From contig MNCI01008374.1 of NCBI GenBank assembly GCA_015680685.1, positions 318,475-382,474 on the forward strand: a stretch of 64,000 nt of DNA, read 5' to 3'. The notes beneath the pieces are model-generated. The model worked only from the letters and a program-made list of their open reading frames with translations, did not search any database and was not told the DNA's origin. Shown in pieces: positions 54,059 through 64,000 of this stretch. Positions within the stretch are counted from its first letter, which is position 1; each line of letters begins with the position of its first letter. The DNA is from Gnetum montanum (lineage: Eukaryota > Streptophyta > Gnetopsida > Gnetales > Gnetaceae). The position numbers and the translations under genes are program-made.

Positions 54059-55689
54059 CATGAATAAAAAATAATTGTCACATGTCAAAATATTAGTAAT
54101 TATCAATTTGACATAGCATTTGGAGAAAATTTCAAAAGTGAAATGCAAAACAATTACGAATGTTAGATAATCATCAATCATTAAAAAAACTTGGCATTTA
54201 ACATTTTTTTTATTTGAAGGTGCCATGATAAATGCATTTTATAGGTCTTCTTGAATTTTTTATAAATAAAATCATTCTTTGTAATTATCTCATATGCAAG
54301 CAACTTTAGAGTTAAAATGACAAATGTTTGGAATCCTTCCAAAAAATATCTATAAAAGCTTAATGCAAACTATTATCAACTTTAAATAAATTATTAATAT
54401 CATAAATTAATTTTTTAAAATCATTTTTTCTCTTTCTATTCAAACCATAGAGGCTAGAATTATCCTTCCATGTAATCCATTTATTATGCATATATAGATA
54501 GAAAACTACAATGATACCAAATTTTCTTTGAGTGGTGCATAATTTAGATGGATTAATAACTCGAGCTTCTTTCTTAAAAGAAAAACACCATGGGCTAATT
54601 TGGTTAAGCATATCTTCTGAAACTATAATATGATTGTAATTCTAATACTTATGTAACTTGCATCATGTTTTTCAAACATTTTTAAGAAATGAAAAATCGG
54701 GAATAGAAATGACCTAAGGAAAAAGAAGACATTGAACAAGGTTATTAGAAGACCAACTATTATCATTTTTAGGTATTCCTTGTGAAATGCATTACATGTT
54801 TCCATGTTTACCCGTATGTTAACACATCAAGATGGCCTCCATATTCGATAACGCATTTACACATTGGCATTGGATCTCTTATTTTTCCTAATTTCTCATG
54901 ATAATCAATTCCATGGCCTATAAATTTGTTCTTGATGGAAGAACAAAGGCACCACAAACCACAGTAGGATTGCAGTTCTGGTCCCTTCACAAATGCTTAG
55001 AGGTTGCATATACCATTTTTGCAGAGTTCCAATCTAAAAGAAGAATCCAAATGCCAAGTTTAATTCAAGGCATCAATGGCTGAAGGTCAATTCCATTTGC
55101 TTTTGCATTGTGCATTTTCAATTATCCATGCATGTAAATTTCTTATGCCATCCACAAATTTTTGTTTTACATTTGGTATCAAATCTTCATCTCTATCTCT
55201 ATCTTGATGTCATTATTAGTTAGTAAGTGGAAAGCCTATTTATGATTGTGATGGGTATCCTTGTAAAATTACTAACCTCTGCAGTGTTGGTTTGTGTGGG
55301 TCCTTTTTGCAAGGCGTGACAGGTGCTCGTTCAAGTGATATTTTGGGGTTTTGAACTATGCATAAAGTTTCTCTATTTAAAGAATATTAAAAATTTCGTA
55401 ATGCATATTTTTTTCTACATAAAATTATAACTTGTGATCTTTAGTTATTTTTTTGTATGATTAGAGAGTAGCCACAACATCTTTAATTATGCAAAAATTG
55501 TTAAAAGTTTTGGATCACATATGGAAAATTAAATTGTGATTAATCATATGTAATATAATAAAATTTATCCCACAGGAATCTTTATAGTATTTAATATGAT
55601 TAATTAGGATGATATGCTAAATTAATTTTCTTAATTTGCCCATAGGGATTAAGAAAAGGAATATAATTTAATAGTCTCACATAAGGATA
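54059..55689. other. AT-rich spacer between C and the Copia remnant
   Basis: No gene recognised. Minus-strand open pieces at 54360-54611 (83 codons) and 54808-54990 show no familiar motif. The last few hundred bases (about 55300-55690) may be the leader and gag region of the Copia remnant, but no LTR or primer site was found. Confidence 0.45.
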
Positions 55690-56070
55690 TATGAATCTGT
55701 TTGAATTAAAATTTAGCCAAAGGCAAGTGGAAGGTCAAATTACCTACACAAGCTGATATTAAGAAGGAATCCAAATGTCTTTCCTACAAAAAGAAAGGGC
55801 ACATAAAGAAGGATTATCCTAAATATTAGAAATGGCTTAAACAGAAAGGTACTCAACTCTCGCTTGTTTGTTTTGAATCTAATATGGTTGATGTTGGTCA
55901 TGACACATGATGGATTGACTCTGGTTCTACAATCCATGTTACCAATTCCTTGTAGGGGGTGCAAAACCTAAGGAAGATAGTGGGAAGTGAGTCTTGCATC
56001 TATCTAGGCAACAAGATGTGCTCACATGTGGAGGCAATCAGAACATGCAAATTAGTTTTAAGTAGTGGTT
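55690..56070 (+). pseudogene. Copia zinc knuckle and protease
   Basis: CLSYKKKGHIKKDYPKY is a CCHC knuckle with two cysteines replaced by Tyr (55768-55820). Then WIDSGSTIHVTNSL (55910-55952), the Copia protease DSG motif with the Asp present. Stops at the knuckle end and just before WIDSGS. Confidence 0.8.
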
Positions 56071-57380
56071 TTTTTAGAGTCAGAAAAGACATTTTATATT
56101 CCAATTTTTTTAAGGAATATAATTTATATTTCAAGGCTTGTATCATTGGGATTTTTCTTTAATTTTTCAGATACTATATTTAGTCTACACTATAGGTATG
56201 AACTTATTGGAAGTGGTACATTAATAGATGGTCTTTTTAACATTAATTTACAAAAGGAAACTTCTTATACTTTTATGCATGTTCATGTTGCCATTAAGAG
56301 ATGTGTTATGAATGATGAGTCCTCTATGTTGTGGCATCATAGATTAGGACATATCTCTATTGAGAGAATAAAGAGATTAGTAAATGATGGAGTACTTAGT
56401 ACTCTAGATTTTACTAACTTTGACACTTGTGTGGATTGCATAAAGGGAAATCATACCAATATGTCAAAGAAAGGTGCCAAGAGGAGTTCAGACATATTAG
56501 AGATCATACATACAATTATTTGTAGTCCAAATATGGATGTGTATGGTTAAAATTATTTCATTACCTTTATTAATAATTACTTATGATATATGTATTTCTA
56601 CCTGCTTCATAACAAGAGCGAAGCTTTAGATGCTTTTAAGGTGTTTAAGGCTAAAGTAGAGAAACAATGTGGTTAGTAAATAAAGTTAGTGAGATCTCAT
56701 AGAGGTGGTGAATACTATGGTAGATATACTGATGATGGACAAGCACTTGGTCCATTTGCTAAGTTTCTTCTAGAGCATGGAATTGTTACCAAGTACACTA
56801 TGCCTGGTTCTCCAGACCAAAATGGTGTGGCAGAAAGAAGAAACAAAACATTATTGGACATGGTGTGAAGTATGCTTAGTAGCTCTAAGCTTCCTAAGTT
56901 CTTATGAATTGAAGCTCTCAAGACAGTGATTTATATATTAAATCAAGTTCCAACCAAGGCTATCTCAAAGACACCATTTGAATTATGGAAAGGTTGGAAA
57001 CCAAGTTTGCAACATATTTGCATTTCGGGATGCCTGTCTGAAGTAAGAGTCTATAAACCATAAGAAAAGAAGCTAGACCCAAGGACCATAAGTAGGCATT
57101 TTTCTAGATATGTTGAATAGTCTAAGGGATATATTTTATTGCCCATCACATACTACTAGGTTTGTGGAATCAAGGAATGCTAAATTTCTTGAGAATGACT
57201 TGATTAGTGGGAGTAGTAAATCTTGGAACATTGTTCCTAAGATAGATCATATAGATGCTCAAATTGCTACTTCAAATGATAAATTGATTATTATGCATAA
57301 TATTCCTAGAGCACAAATGCATAATGAAAAACAACTAGTCATTTAAGTTCCACAAACTACTTATCAAGAAGTAGTAGATC
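56071..57380 (+). pseudogene. Copia integrase
   Basis: The GAG-pre-integrase zinc part is open (LWHHRLGHISIERIKRL, CVDCIKGN; within 56065-56550). In the core, the usual IDD(F/Y)S reads INNYL; the usual SDRGGEY reads SHRGGEYYG (Asp to His at about 56698); the Glu is kept in SPDQNGVAERRN. Two of three D-D-E residues are gone. Downstream FELWKGWKP and FLENDLI are the normal C-terminal landmarks. Confidence 0.85.
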
Positions 57381-58350
57381 CAGCTGAACAACAGATACTA
57401 GAACTTGTTGAACAACCTATTGAACATCATGATCTTCAAGAGAATGATGAACCAACATTAAGAAGATCTACTAGAGTAAGGTGATCAATGATTCCTAGTG
57501 ACTATATGGTATATCTATAGGAGTCTAACTACAACATAGGAGCTGAAAAAAATCCCAAAATGTTTTCACAAGCCAATGAGTTATAAGAAATCAAACTTGT
57601 GGTATAATGCCATGAAAGAAAAGATGAACTCTATGTCATCTAATGGAGCCTAGGATCTTGTAAAGTTTCCTGATGGTGTAAAATCCATTAGATGAAAATG
57701 GGTCTTCAAGACTAAGAAAGACTCATTGGGAAACATTGAAAGATATAAGGCCAAACTTGTCGCTAAAGGTTTCACTCAAAAAGAGGGAATAGATTATGAG
57801 GATACCTTTTCTCCTATATCTAAGAAGGACTCCCAAATGGATGTGAAAACAACATTCCTCAATGGTGATCTAGAGGAAGAGGTTTATATGAAATAACTTG
57901 AAGAACTTTCCTATAGTAATGGTGAGCAATTGGCATGCAAGCTCCAGAAATTCATATGTGGATTGAAACAAGCTTCCCATCAATGATACTTATAATTCCA
58001 TGATATCATCACTTCATTTTTTTTGAAGAAAACATCATGGATCAATGTATATACCAGAAGATTAGTGGAAGCAAAATTTCTTTCCTTGTTCTATATGTGG
58101 ATGATATCCTTCTTGCAACCAATAATAGTGGATTTCTATACGAGGTAAAAAAAAATTCTCTCTGAGAATTTTGACATGAAGGATATGGGTGAGGCATCTT
58201 GTGTCATTGGCATTTAGATCCATAGGGATATATCTAGAAGTATTATGGAACTATCATAAGAAACCTATATCAATAAAGTTTTATGGAGGTTTTGAATGAA
58301 AGATTGTTCACCAAGTATAGCACCCATTATGAAAGGTGATAGTTCAATTT
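57381..58350 (+). pseudogene. Copia reverse transcriptase
   Basis: [21 protein letters not shown] (57698-57760) and [17 protein letters not shown] are followed directly by [19 protein letters not shown]. About 15 residues normally between KKDS and the QMDV motif are missing in frame (near 57832). The catalytic LYVDDILLAT is present (58088-58117). Frames shift between these blocks. Confidence 0.85.
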
Positions 58351-58954
58351 GAACCAATGCCTTAGGAATGATTTAGAGAAAAGTCAGATAAGCAACATTC
58401 TGTATGCTTCAACTATTGGAAGCCTTATGTATTCTTAGGTCTACACAAGACTTGACATTGCATTTGTTGTGTGAATGTTGAACAGATATTAAAGTAATCC
58501 ACGTATTGACCACTGGAGGGCTGCAAAGAAATTCATGAGGTACCTTCAAGGTAAAAAATATTACATGCTTATGTATAAATGAATTGACTCCTTAGAGGTG
58601 ACTAGCTATTTTGATTCAAACTTTGCTAGTTGTGTTGATTCATAGAAATCAACATTTGGTTTATGTTTTTATGTTAGCTAGAGGAGCTATGTCCTGGACA
58701 AGTGGAAAGAAAACTTTGGCTGCTACTTCCACCATATAGGTAGAGTTTGTTTCTTGTTTTGAGGCTACTTCACATAATGTATGGTTAAAGAGTTTCATAT
58801 CAGGGCTTAGAATTGTGGATTCTATATCTAGGCCATTAAGAATGTTTTGTGACAATTCAGCTACTATCTTTACGGCTAAGAATAATAAGAGTGGCAGTCG
58901 AAGTAAACACATCAACATAAAGTACTTAGCCATAAGGGAACGCATTAAGGAAAA
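58351..58954 (+). pseudogene. Copia RNase H, 3'-truncated
   Basis: Contains LMYS, RYLQGKKYYMLM, STFGLCFY, EFVSCFEAT and SRSKHINIKYLAIRERIKEN (the last at about 58896-58954). The expected ADI(F)TK terminus is absent because LTR fragment E begins at 58955. Confidence 0.8.
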
Positions 58955-59182
58955 TGATGAGTGGTAAGGTACTCTTATGCCCAACAACACGAATCACAAG
59001 TGTTCATGTACAATCCAGTTGAATTCTGTAGACTATAATTACTAAGTGCCCTAGAGCTAAATAGTTTGTGTGTGTTGTTCGTTCACTATCTTCCCAGTCC
59101 CACTTGTGGAATGCAATTGTATGGTTAAGTGTGACTGAGGCATAAGATTTTTATTATTTTATGTTTTTATGAAAGTACTCAC
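58955..59182 (-). repeat. LTR fragment E, cut by element D
   Basis: Starts TGATGAGTGG, contains the LTR phrases CCCAACAACACGAATCACAA and ATGGTTAAGTGTGACTGAGG, and stops where D begins. It is the outer end of a minus-strand Athila-like element whose remainder must lie beyond D, outside the window. Confidence 0.8.
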
Positions 59183-60169
59183 TAATGAGCAACGAGATAC
59201 CCCTACACTCAACCATACGAATATGAGCATTTCACGCACGATCTAGTTGAATTCCAAGGACTAAGCGCTTATGTGACTTTGTGGAACAAGGATGGGTTGG
59301 TTGATCATTGTCTTCCCAAACTTACTTGTATGTCACAATTGTATGGTTAAGTAAGTTTGAGGCATATGATTTTTATAGCTTTTATGTTTTTATGTCATGT
59401 GCTAATAGGGAAAGTGAGAGATAACTAGGTGACTAATTTAACTTCACTACTCATTAACTAAGTTCTAACTAATCCTAACACCAGCACCTGTTCCCACTTT
59501 CTGTACACATCCTAAACTAGTGCAACATTGTTGGGATTACCAAACACTAATTGTTACTGGGTTACCAAGCATTACACGCATGCTTGAACTGGTCGTGCTT
59601 ATGTAATTTAATGATTTACTTAATTGATCAAAATGAATTGCTATGTTAATAATATAAATGTAAACTGCATAAAATAAAATAAAATAAAATAAATGCATAA
59701 GAAAATAAAATAAAAGAAATGCATAAGAAAACAAATCTCAAGTGCCGCAAAGATGAATCAAAGAGCTCGTCTTTATTACCATACACAAGGTGTGCTCAGG
59801 TACATAATGCTCAAATAAAGATTCATCCACACTTAGACCTCCTACTGCAGGCACTTGGAAAATAATCTAACTTTCAAACAGACTACAAGAGTTTTGATAC
59901 TTGATTGCTAAAAAAATTCCTCCCAATTTTGCGTCTGGGCACTGTATTTAAGGCTTGGGAGCAACTACTCTAATAATTACTCTAATAATTAGAATAAACT
60001 ACTAGAGTAACCACTTTAATAATTAGAATAAACCGCTAGAGTAACCACTCTAATAATTAGAATAAACTACTAGAGAAACCACTCTAATAATTAGAATAAA
60101 CCTCTAGAGTAACTGCCTTAATAATTAGAATAACTACTAGAGTAATTGCTAGAGTAACTGCTCTCATCA
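59183..60169 (-). repeat. Element D 3' LTR
   Basis: TAATGAG...CTCATCA. Same subfamily as 1-672. GGATTACCAA repeats at 59528-59602, an (AAAAT)n run at 59668-59716, U3 tandem repeat at 59965-60160. Confidence 0.9.
59965..60160 (-). repeat. U3 tandem repeat of element D LTR, about 40-bp unit
   Basis: Four to five copies of CTCTAATAATTAGAATAAAC followed by TACTAGAGTAACCA. Sits between the LTR terminus and a weak TATA-like site (59944-59951), where other subfamilies carry different cassettes. Confidence 0.9.
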
Positions 60170-60178
60170 TACCCCCAT
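60170..60178 (-). other. Element D polypurine tract
   Basis: ATGGGGGTA on the minus strand, preceded by TTTAGTC, next to the 3' LTR. Confidence 0.85.
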
Positions 60179-60558
60179 GACTAAATGAAAACTCATCCTT
60201 GAGTTCCTTATAAAATATTGGGAAGATATGGGATTATTAACTAATTGACAACTGATGGTGGAATGGGATGACAGACTCAACATGCCTAGTGAATGGATCA
60301 ATAAGCATATTACAACATTAGTGTTCATGACCATTGTGGTGAACACTCATACATAAATGACATCCAACCCTTTATTTGGTAGCTTGTAGAGAAAGAGAGA
60401 GAACTAAAATGAAGCATGTTACCGCCAATGCTAATATTGCACCTTCCCTTATTTATCCATAGCCATGACACTAGACTTGCTCCTTTCATAAATGCTCTAA
60501 TTCTAGTCCATCCTGAGTGCTTCCTCCAAGCCCAGTCCATTGTTTGTATGATCGTCAT
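60179..60558 (-). pseudogene. Element D ORF3 remnant
   Basis: The ATG at 60556-60558 (minus) follows TTTTGTGTGCAG, the same acceptor position as in A and C. Only about 380 bp remain before the PPT. Short open frames are not convincing as protein. Confidence 0.45.
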
Positions 60559-62092
60559 CTGCACACAAAACATAGTCACAAATGAGCAAGGGTAGATAAA
60601 CCACAATGCAGTTGATACCTTACCTCGATATGAAGTGCATTAGCTAAGTTGTGGTTTTGGAAAAAATTGGTTTAATGATTTATCATAGGTGACTACCCAA
60701 GGTGTAGGGGTTAGGTGAATAGTAAAATGGAGAAAATTGAAAAATTTGTGCCAGGGTCCCCACAACTAAGAGTGAACCTTCCATAGCTATAAGATGGAAA
60801 AATATGAGGAACAAGAAATATGGAAAAAAATAACAACAATAACGCCAATAAAATGGATGTCATGGATGGGGATGAAACAAGAGATGATTGATTGCAGGAA
60901 ATGTTTAGGGAAAAGAACTTAACAATTGCACCAAAAAGGAATGCCAATGGGTCCTCCCCAAAGCAGGCTCATGCCTTTTATGCTCTAACAAACCCACAAA
61001 CCAAAAAGTTCGTAGGCTCTAGGAATGTCATTTGGAAGCAAGAGTTAAAGATGTATCCACAAGAATTCACCAACGAAAAATAATGCATCAACCCAGAACA
61101 AACTAATGATAAAATTAGCAATGAGGTAGAAAATGCAAAGAAAGATGGAGAGTAGAGAATGGAATGGAATCCCAAGAACAAGGTTATGTAAAGCCCCTTG
61201 TGTATTTCATGGTTAAGATAACTAAGTAGAACTCATCCCAAATCCAGACCCAATCCAACCACATTTAGTGACCTTGCATCAATACACTTGGCCAATCCAT
61301 CCTCCTGAGGCAATAAGAATGCTTCACAAAGAGTGACCACCATTCCAAGGAGAGTGAGATGGAAAATTAGGAAGTGAGAAATGGCCTTAGTTAGAGGGAA
61401 CCTTCAAGCATGGGTAACATGTTTTTCCAGTGTCATAACCAACGCTTGTACCCTATATTACTTTATCATGTCTAAGGGGTGTGCTTTGAATTCTCACCTT
61501 TTTCTCTTTTTTCTCTTTTTTTTATGTTTATGTGTGAGAACCACACCATGCAAAGACTTATTTTTATTCACTTAGCTTCCTGATATTTGAACAATGTCAA
61601 AATGGTGGAAAACCCAAGAAAAAGCATCCAAGTGCCCAAGAGAATGGCCAGCACCAATGCATCGAATCCCCTTGAAGTCACACCTTTTTCATCCTTTGAG
61701 TCTTTCGTTGGTTTGAAAAATACCCTACCACCAATTCATAAATAAGTTTACTTAGAAAAAAGGAAATTGTACAGTTCCAAGCTAAAGGAGATCATAGAGT
61801 TGTATGGATGAGTGGATGGCATGGACTCATTGCCTGTTTTACCCAAAGAACCATACCTTAATATCAGCATCATAATTCAAAGGTAAAAACCAAACATTAG
61901 CAATCAATATGATATAATTCAATCCACCATCATGAGCACTTATTAGATGATGAATAAATGTAAATCAAGAAAATAAAGAAACAGTAAAAACATGAACGAT
62001 GGTGTAAAACAAAAATAAGAAAAGTTGAAAGAATGTGTAAAAAAAATTCAAAAAGAACTGAGGGCCTAGAACTGTTAGCATAGGTGGCCATT
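60559..62092 (-). other. Element D integrase-to-ORF3 interval
   Basis: Non-coding. The donor site aligned with A and C reads GGTTCAC (60777-60771), a weak splice donor. The conserved block GGGTCCTCCCCAAAGCAGGC is at 60949-60968, one bulged hairpin at 61476-61554, and A-rich sequence at 61960-62060. No cassette or TATA box like those of A (21264) and C (45141) was found. Confidence 0.55.
61476..61554 (-). other. Bulged hairpin, element D
   Basis: GGTGTG, bulge CTTTGAA, stem TTCTCAC...GTGAGAA, closing CCACACC. The inner stem differs from both C copies yet still pairs. Confidence 0.68.
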
Positions 62093-63402
62093 TCTCCCAT
62101 GACTAAGTTGGAAGGAGGAGATCCAAAATAGTGAGAAGGGTTGTCCATCAAGAGAAGTAGCATGTGTACTGGCTATCCTAAGCTCCTGAAAAGGTATGGT
62201 TTGTTGCATGTTGACCAACAGTTTCTTATCTGGGCTCTCAGGTTTGTATATTATCATTTCCCCTGAAGGAAAAGTTGCATAAATAATATAAGGTCCTTTC
62301 CACAATGTTTGAAATTTAGTATGTTGTGGCACATGTGTGAGATTCTAGTAGAGAACCTTATCTCCTAGCTGATATTTAACTTTCCTAATTCTTAGGTCAT
62401 GACATTTTTTATTAAAGGTCTTATGCAATTCGTTAGATGATAGGGTAGCTAATCGATTTTTATCTAGTAAGTTAAGGATTACTAACCATTATTTCTATGC
62501 TAGATCAAGGTCAAGGTTGAGGTCACATGTCATGGATAGTGTACGGAGCTCAATTTGAATGGGAGGCATTGGTAATTTACTGTACACTAACTCATAGGGG
62601 GAGTAGACTCTAGGGAGTTTCCATGTGGAGCGGTATACCCAGAGAGCATCGTTTAGTTTAGTGCTCTAGTCTCGCCTAAACTTGCTAATGGTTCTTATCA
62701 ATATCTTTGTAATCTCCCTGTTGGTGACTTCTACTTGACCATTCACTTGGGGGTGGTTTAGTGTAGTCAATTTATGCTCAACCCCTAAGCGTTGCATTAA
62801 TTTCAAAAAAGTTGCACTTGTGAAGTGTGTACCATTGTCTGAAATAATTGCACGCGGCATACCAAACCTATTTATGATTTTTTGTTGAACAAATCGTGCA
62901 GTTATAGATGATGTACAATCTTTAACAGCAGCTTCTTCAGCCCATTTTGTTAGGTAATCAATGGTAACAATAATATAAGCTTTTCCATTGGACATTGGTG
63001 TAAACAACCACATAAAATCAATTCCCCAAATGTCAAAGGGTTCTAATAGTTAAATCCATTATTGTGGCCCCTTCATTCTAGTAGTCATTCCCCCATCACA
63101 TTCATAATGCTCATAAGATTGGATGAAATGATGGGCATCCCAAAATAATGCAGGCCAATAATATCCTGCAAGCAAGATCTTGATGGTCGTTCATCTCCCA
63201 ATGTAATAACCCCCACAAGGACCCTAATGAGCATCTTAGAGAACTCACAGTTAATCTATATCGGCAACACACCATCGAACCAAGCCACCAGGACATACTT
63301 TGTAAAGTTTCCTATTGATTTTCATAAAGTACTTGGCTCAGTGAAGAAACTGTTGTTTCTTCTTAAGGTTTAACTCTTGTGGTATTTGTTGGGTGAGGAG
63401 AT
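62093..63402 (-). pseudogene. Element D integrase
   Basis: C-terminal GPY/F-type module LWKGPYIIYATFPSGEM (62075-62332 open). The core, open over 62666-63013, has WGIDFM, IISDNGTHF and NGQVEVTNREI, so all D-D-E residues are intact and this is the cleanest core in the window. The zinc-binding part (63100-63300) is recognisable but frameshifted. It ends abruptly at 63402 where LTR U starts. A polypurine-like TCTCCCATGACTAAG (62093-62107) marks the C-terminal end. Confidence 0.87.
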
Positions 63403-64000
63403 TGAAACACTGTAAAAATTTGCGAGTCGGCCTCAGGCAAAGATTCGCAATTCAAGCAAGGGCGCATGTCAGAATTCCAGAAGGGAGACTAAGACAGAGC
63501 AACACCAAGAGGTGCATAGCATCAAGTCCTCGACTTCTTGTGCAGATTCCTAATCGTTCTATTCTTGTTCTGTTTACGCTATATCACGCAATGTAGCGTA
63601 ATGGCGCTTAGCGTGATTTTGCTTAAACACAGTCCGGCATCAGAAGGATAGTTGCTTCGGCATAGGGAGAAGCTTAAGCAGCGTGATATGCGACTCCTTG
63701 TGTATTTTGCTAAGTCTTTTGTTCAAGGCCAAGTTTATGCTCTGCTATGCACGACTGCGTAATAAGCTCCAGAACAGTCAAAGGCAAAGTTTAAGAAAGT
63801 GCGATTGCTCATCATACGCTCATCACGCAACGCAACGTATCGTAGCGTATTGCATCGCCGAGCTAAACATTGTTTACGCTTCATTACGCGCGGTTGCGTA
63901 ATAAAGCGTAAAACAGCTTGAATTCATTGTTGCCATGTTACGATACGCTCATACATGCAACGCAGCGTGAATGAGCATAATATAACCCAAAGACAGTTGA
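63403..64000 (+). repeat. LTR U: start of a third Tat-like element
   Basis: Begins TGAAACACTGTAAAAATTTG, matching the TGAAACACCACTAATTT start of P and T, and interrupts D's integrase. The body is crowded with ACGC/GCGT dyads (for example CAACGCAACG and CGTAGCGTA around 63825-63850), the same style as the T and P LTRs. It runs off the window; its plus orientation is inferred from the start. Confidence 0.65.

Larger units (their letters stand above)
55690..58954 (+). mobile_element. Ty1/Copia retrotransposon remnant (pol only)
   Basis: Order on the plus strand is zinc knuckle, protease, integrase, RT, RNase H, which is the Copia arrangement (integrase before RT). No LTRs, gag body or target duplication were found. 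The 3' end is cut at 58954 by LTR fragment E. Stops and small deletions throughout. Confidence 0.88.
59183..63402 (-). mobile_element. Element D: Athila-like element, 3' part (cut by U, continues beyond window)
   Basis: 3' LTR 59183-60169, PPT, short ORF3 remnant, non-coding interval with one bulged hairpin, then integrase reading toward higher coordinates on the minus strand. The integrase is broken at 63402 by LTR U. Gag to RNase H and the 5' LTR would lie to the right. The body of ORF3 and the internal promoter are missing. Confidence 0.88.

Noticed and set aside
54808-54990. Cys-containing minus-strand frame (CGLWCLC, MCKC) that could suggest a zinc finger
   Set aside because: Spacing fits no family that I recognise, and the frame ends after 60 codons with no homologous continuation.

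Overview
This window is intergenic DNA from a plant with a large, repeat-filled genome; the species cannot be named from the sequence. Almost every base that can be explained belongs to LTR retrotransposons stacked inside one another. No intact host gene, tRNA, rRNA or CRISPR array was recognised. All retroelement genes are broken by stops, frameshifts or deletions, so coding calls are pseudogenes. Single Ns at 6792, 6873, 9906, 22832 and 41306 and a 544-base N block (11836-12379) show that the assembly is imperfect.

Layout: 1-672 is the end of an LTR cut by the window edge. 673-2013 is AT-rich DNA with a diverged 345-bp direct repeat. 2014-29642 is element A, an Athila-like Ty3/Gypsy copy on the minus strand. 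Inside its third ORF sits element P (5199-20006, plus strand, Tat-like). Inside P's reverse transcriptase sits element B (8227-13890, minus strand), an Athila-related copy without pol. After a spacer (29643-30519) comes element C (30520-54053, minus strand, same family as A), interrupted by element T (34866-45030, plus strand, Tat-like). After another spacer, a decayed Ty1/Copia pol (about 55690-58954, plus) is cut by an LTR fragment E (58955-59182), itself cut by element D (59183 onward, minus), whose integrase is cut by a third Tat-like LTR U (63403 to the end). Five-base target duplications support A (GAAGC/GAAGT), P (GATTT/GGTTT), B (GGTTT/GGCTT), C (GTAAT twice) and T (ACGTG twice).

The Athila-like copies read in minus orientation: 5' LTR, tRNA-Asp-type primer site, gag, protease, reverse transcriptase, RNase H, integrase, a long non-coding interval, a third ORF (ORF3), polypurine tract, 3' LTR. 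The Tat-like copies carry the dual RNase H arrangement (P) or gag-protease only (T), a minisatellite 3' of pol, and LTRs starting TGAAACAC.

The most interesting signal is in the integrase-to-ORF3 interval of A and C. Each holds a TATA box preceded by a copy of the repeat cassette found in that same element's own LTR U3. A conserved GT...AG intron follows and ends exactly at the ORF3 ATG. The interval also contains a bulged hairpin with compensatory changes between copies. This suggests ORF3 has its own internal promoter and a spliced leader.
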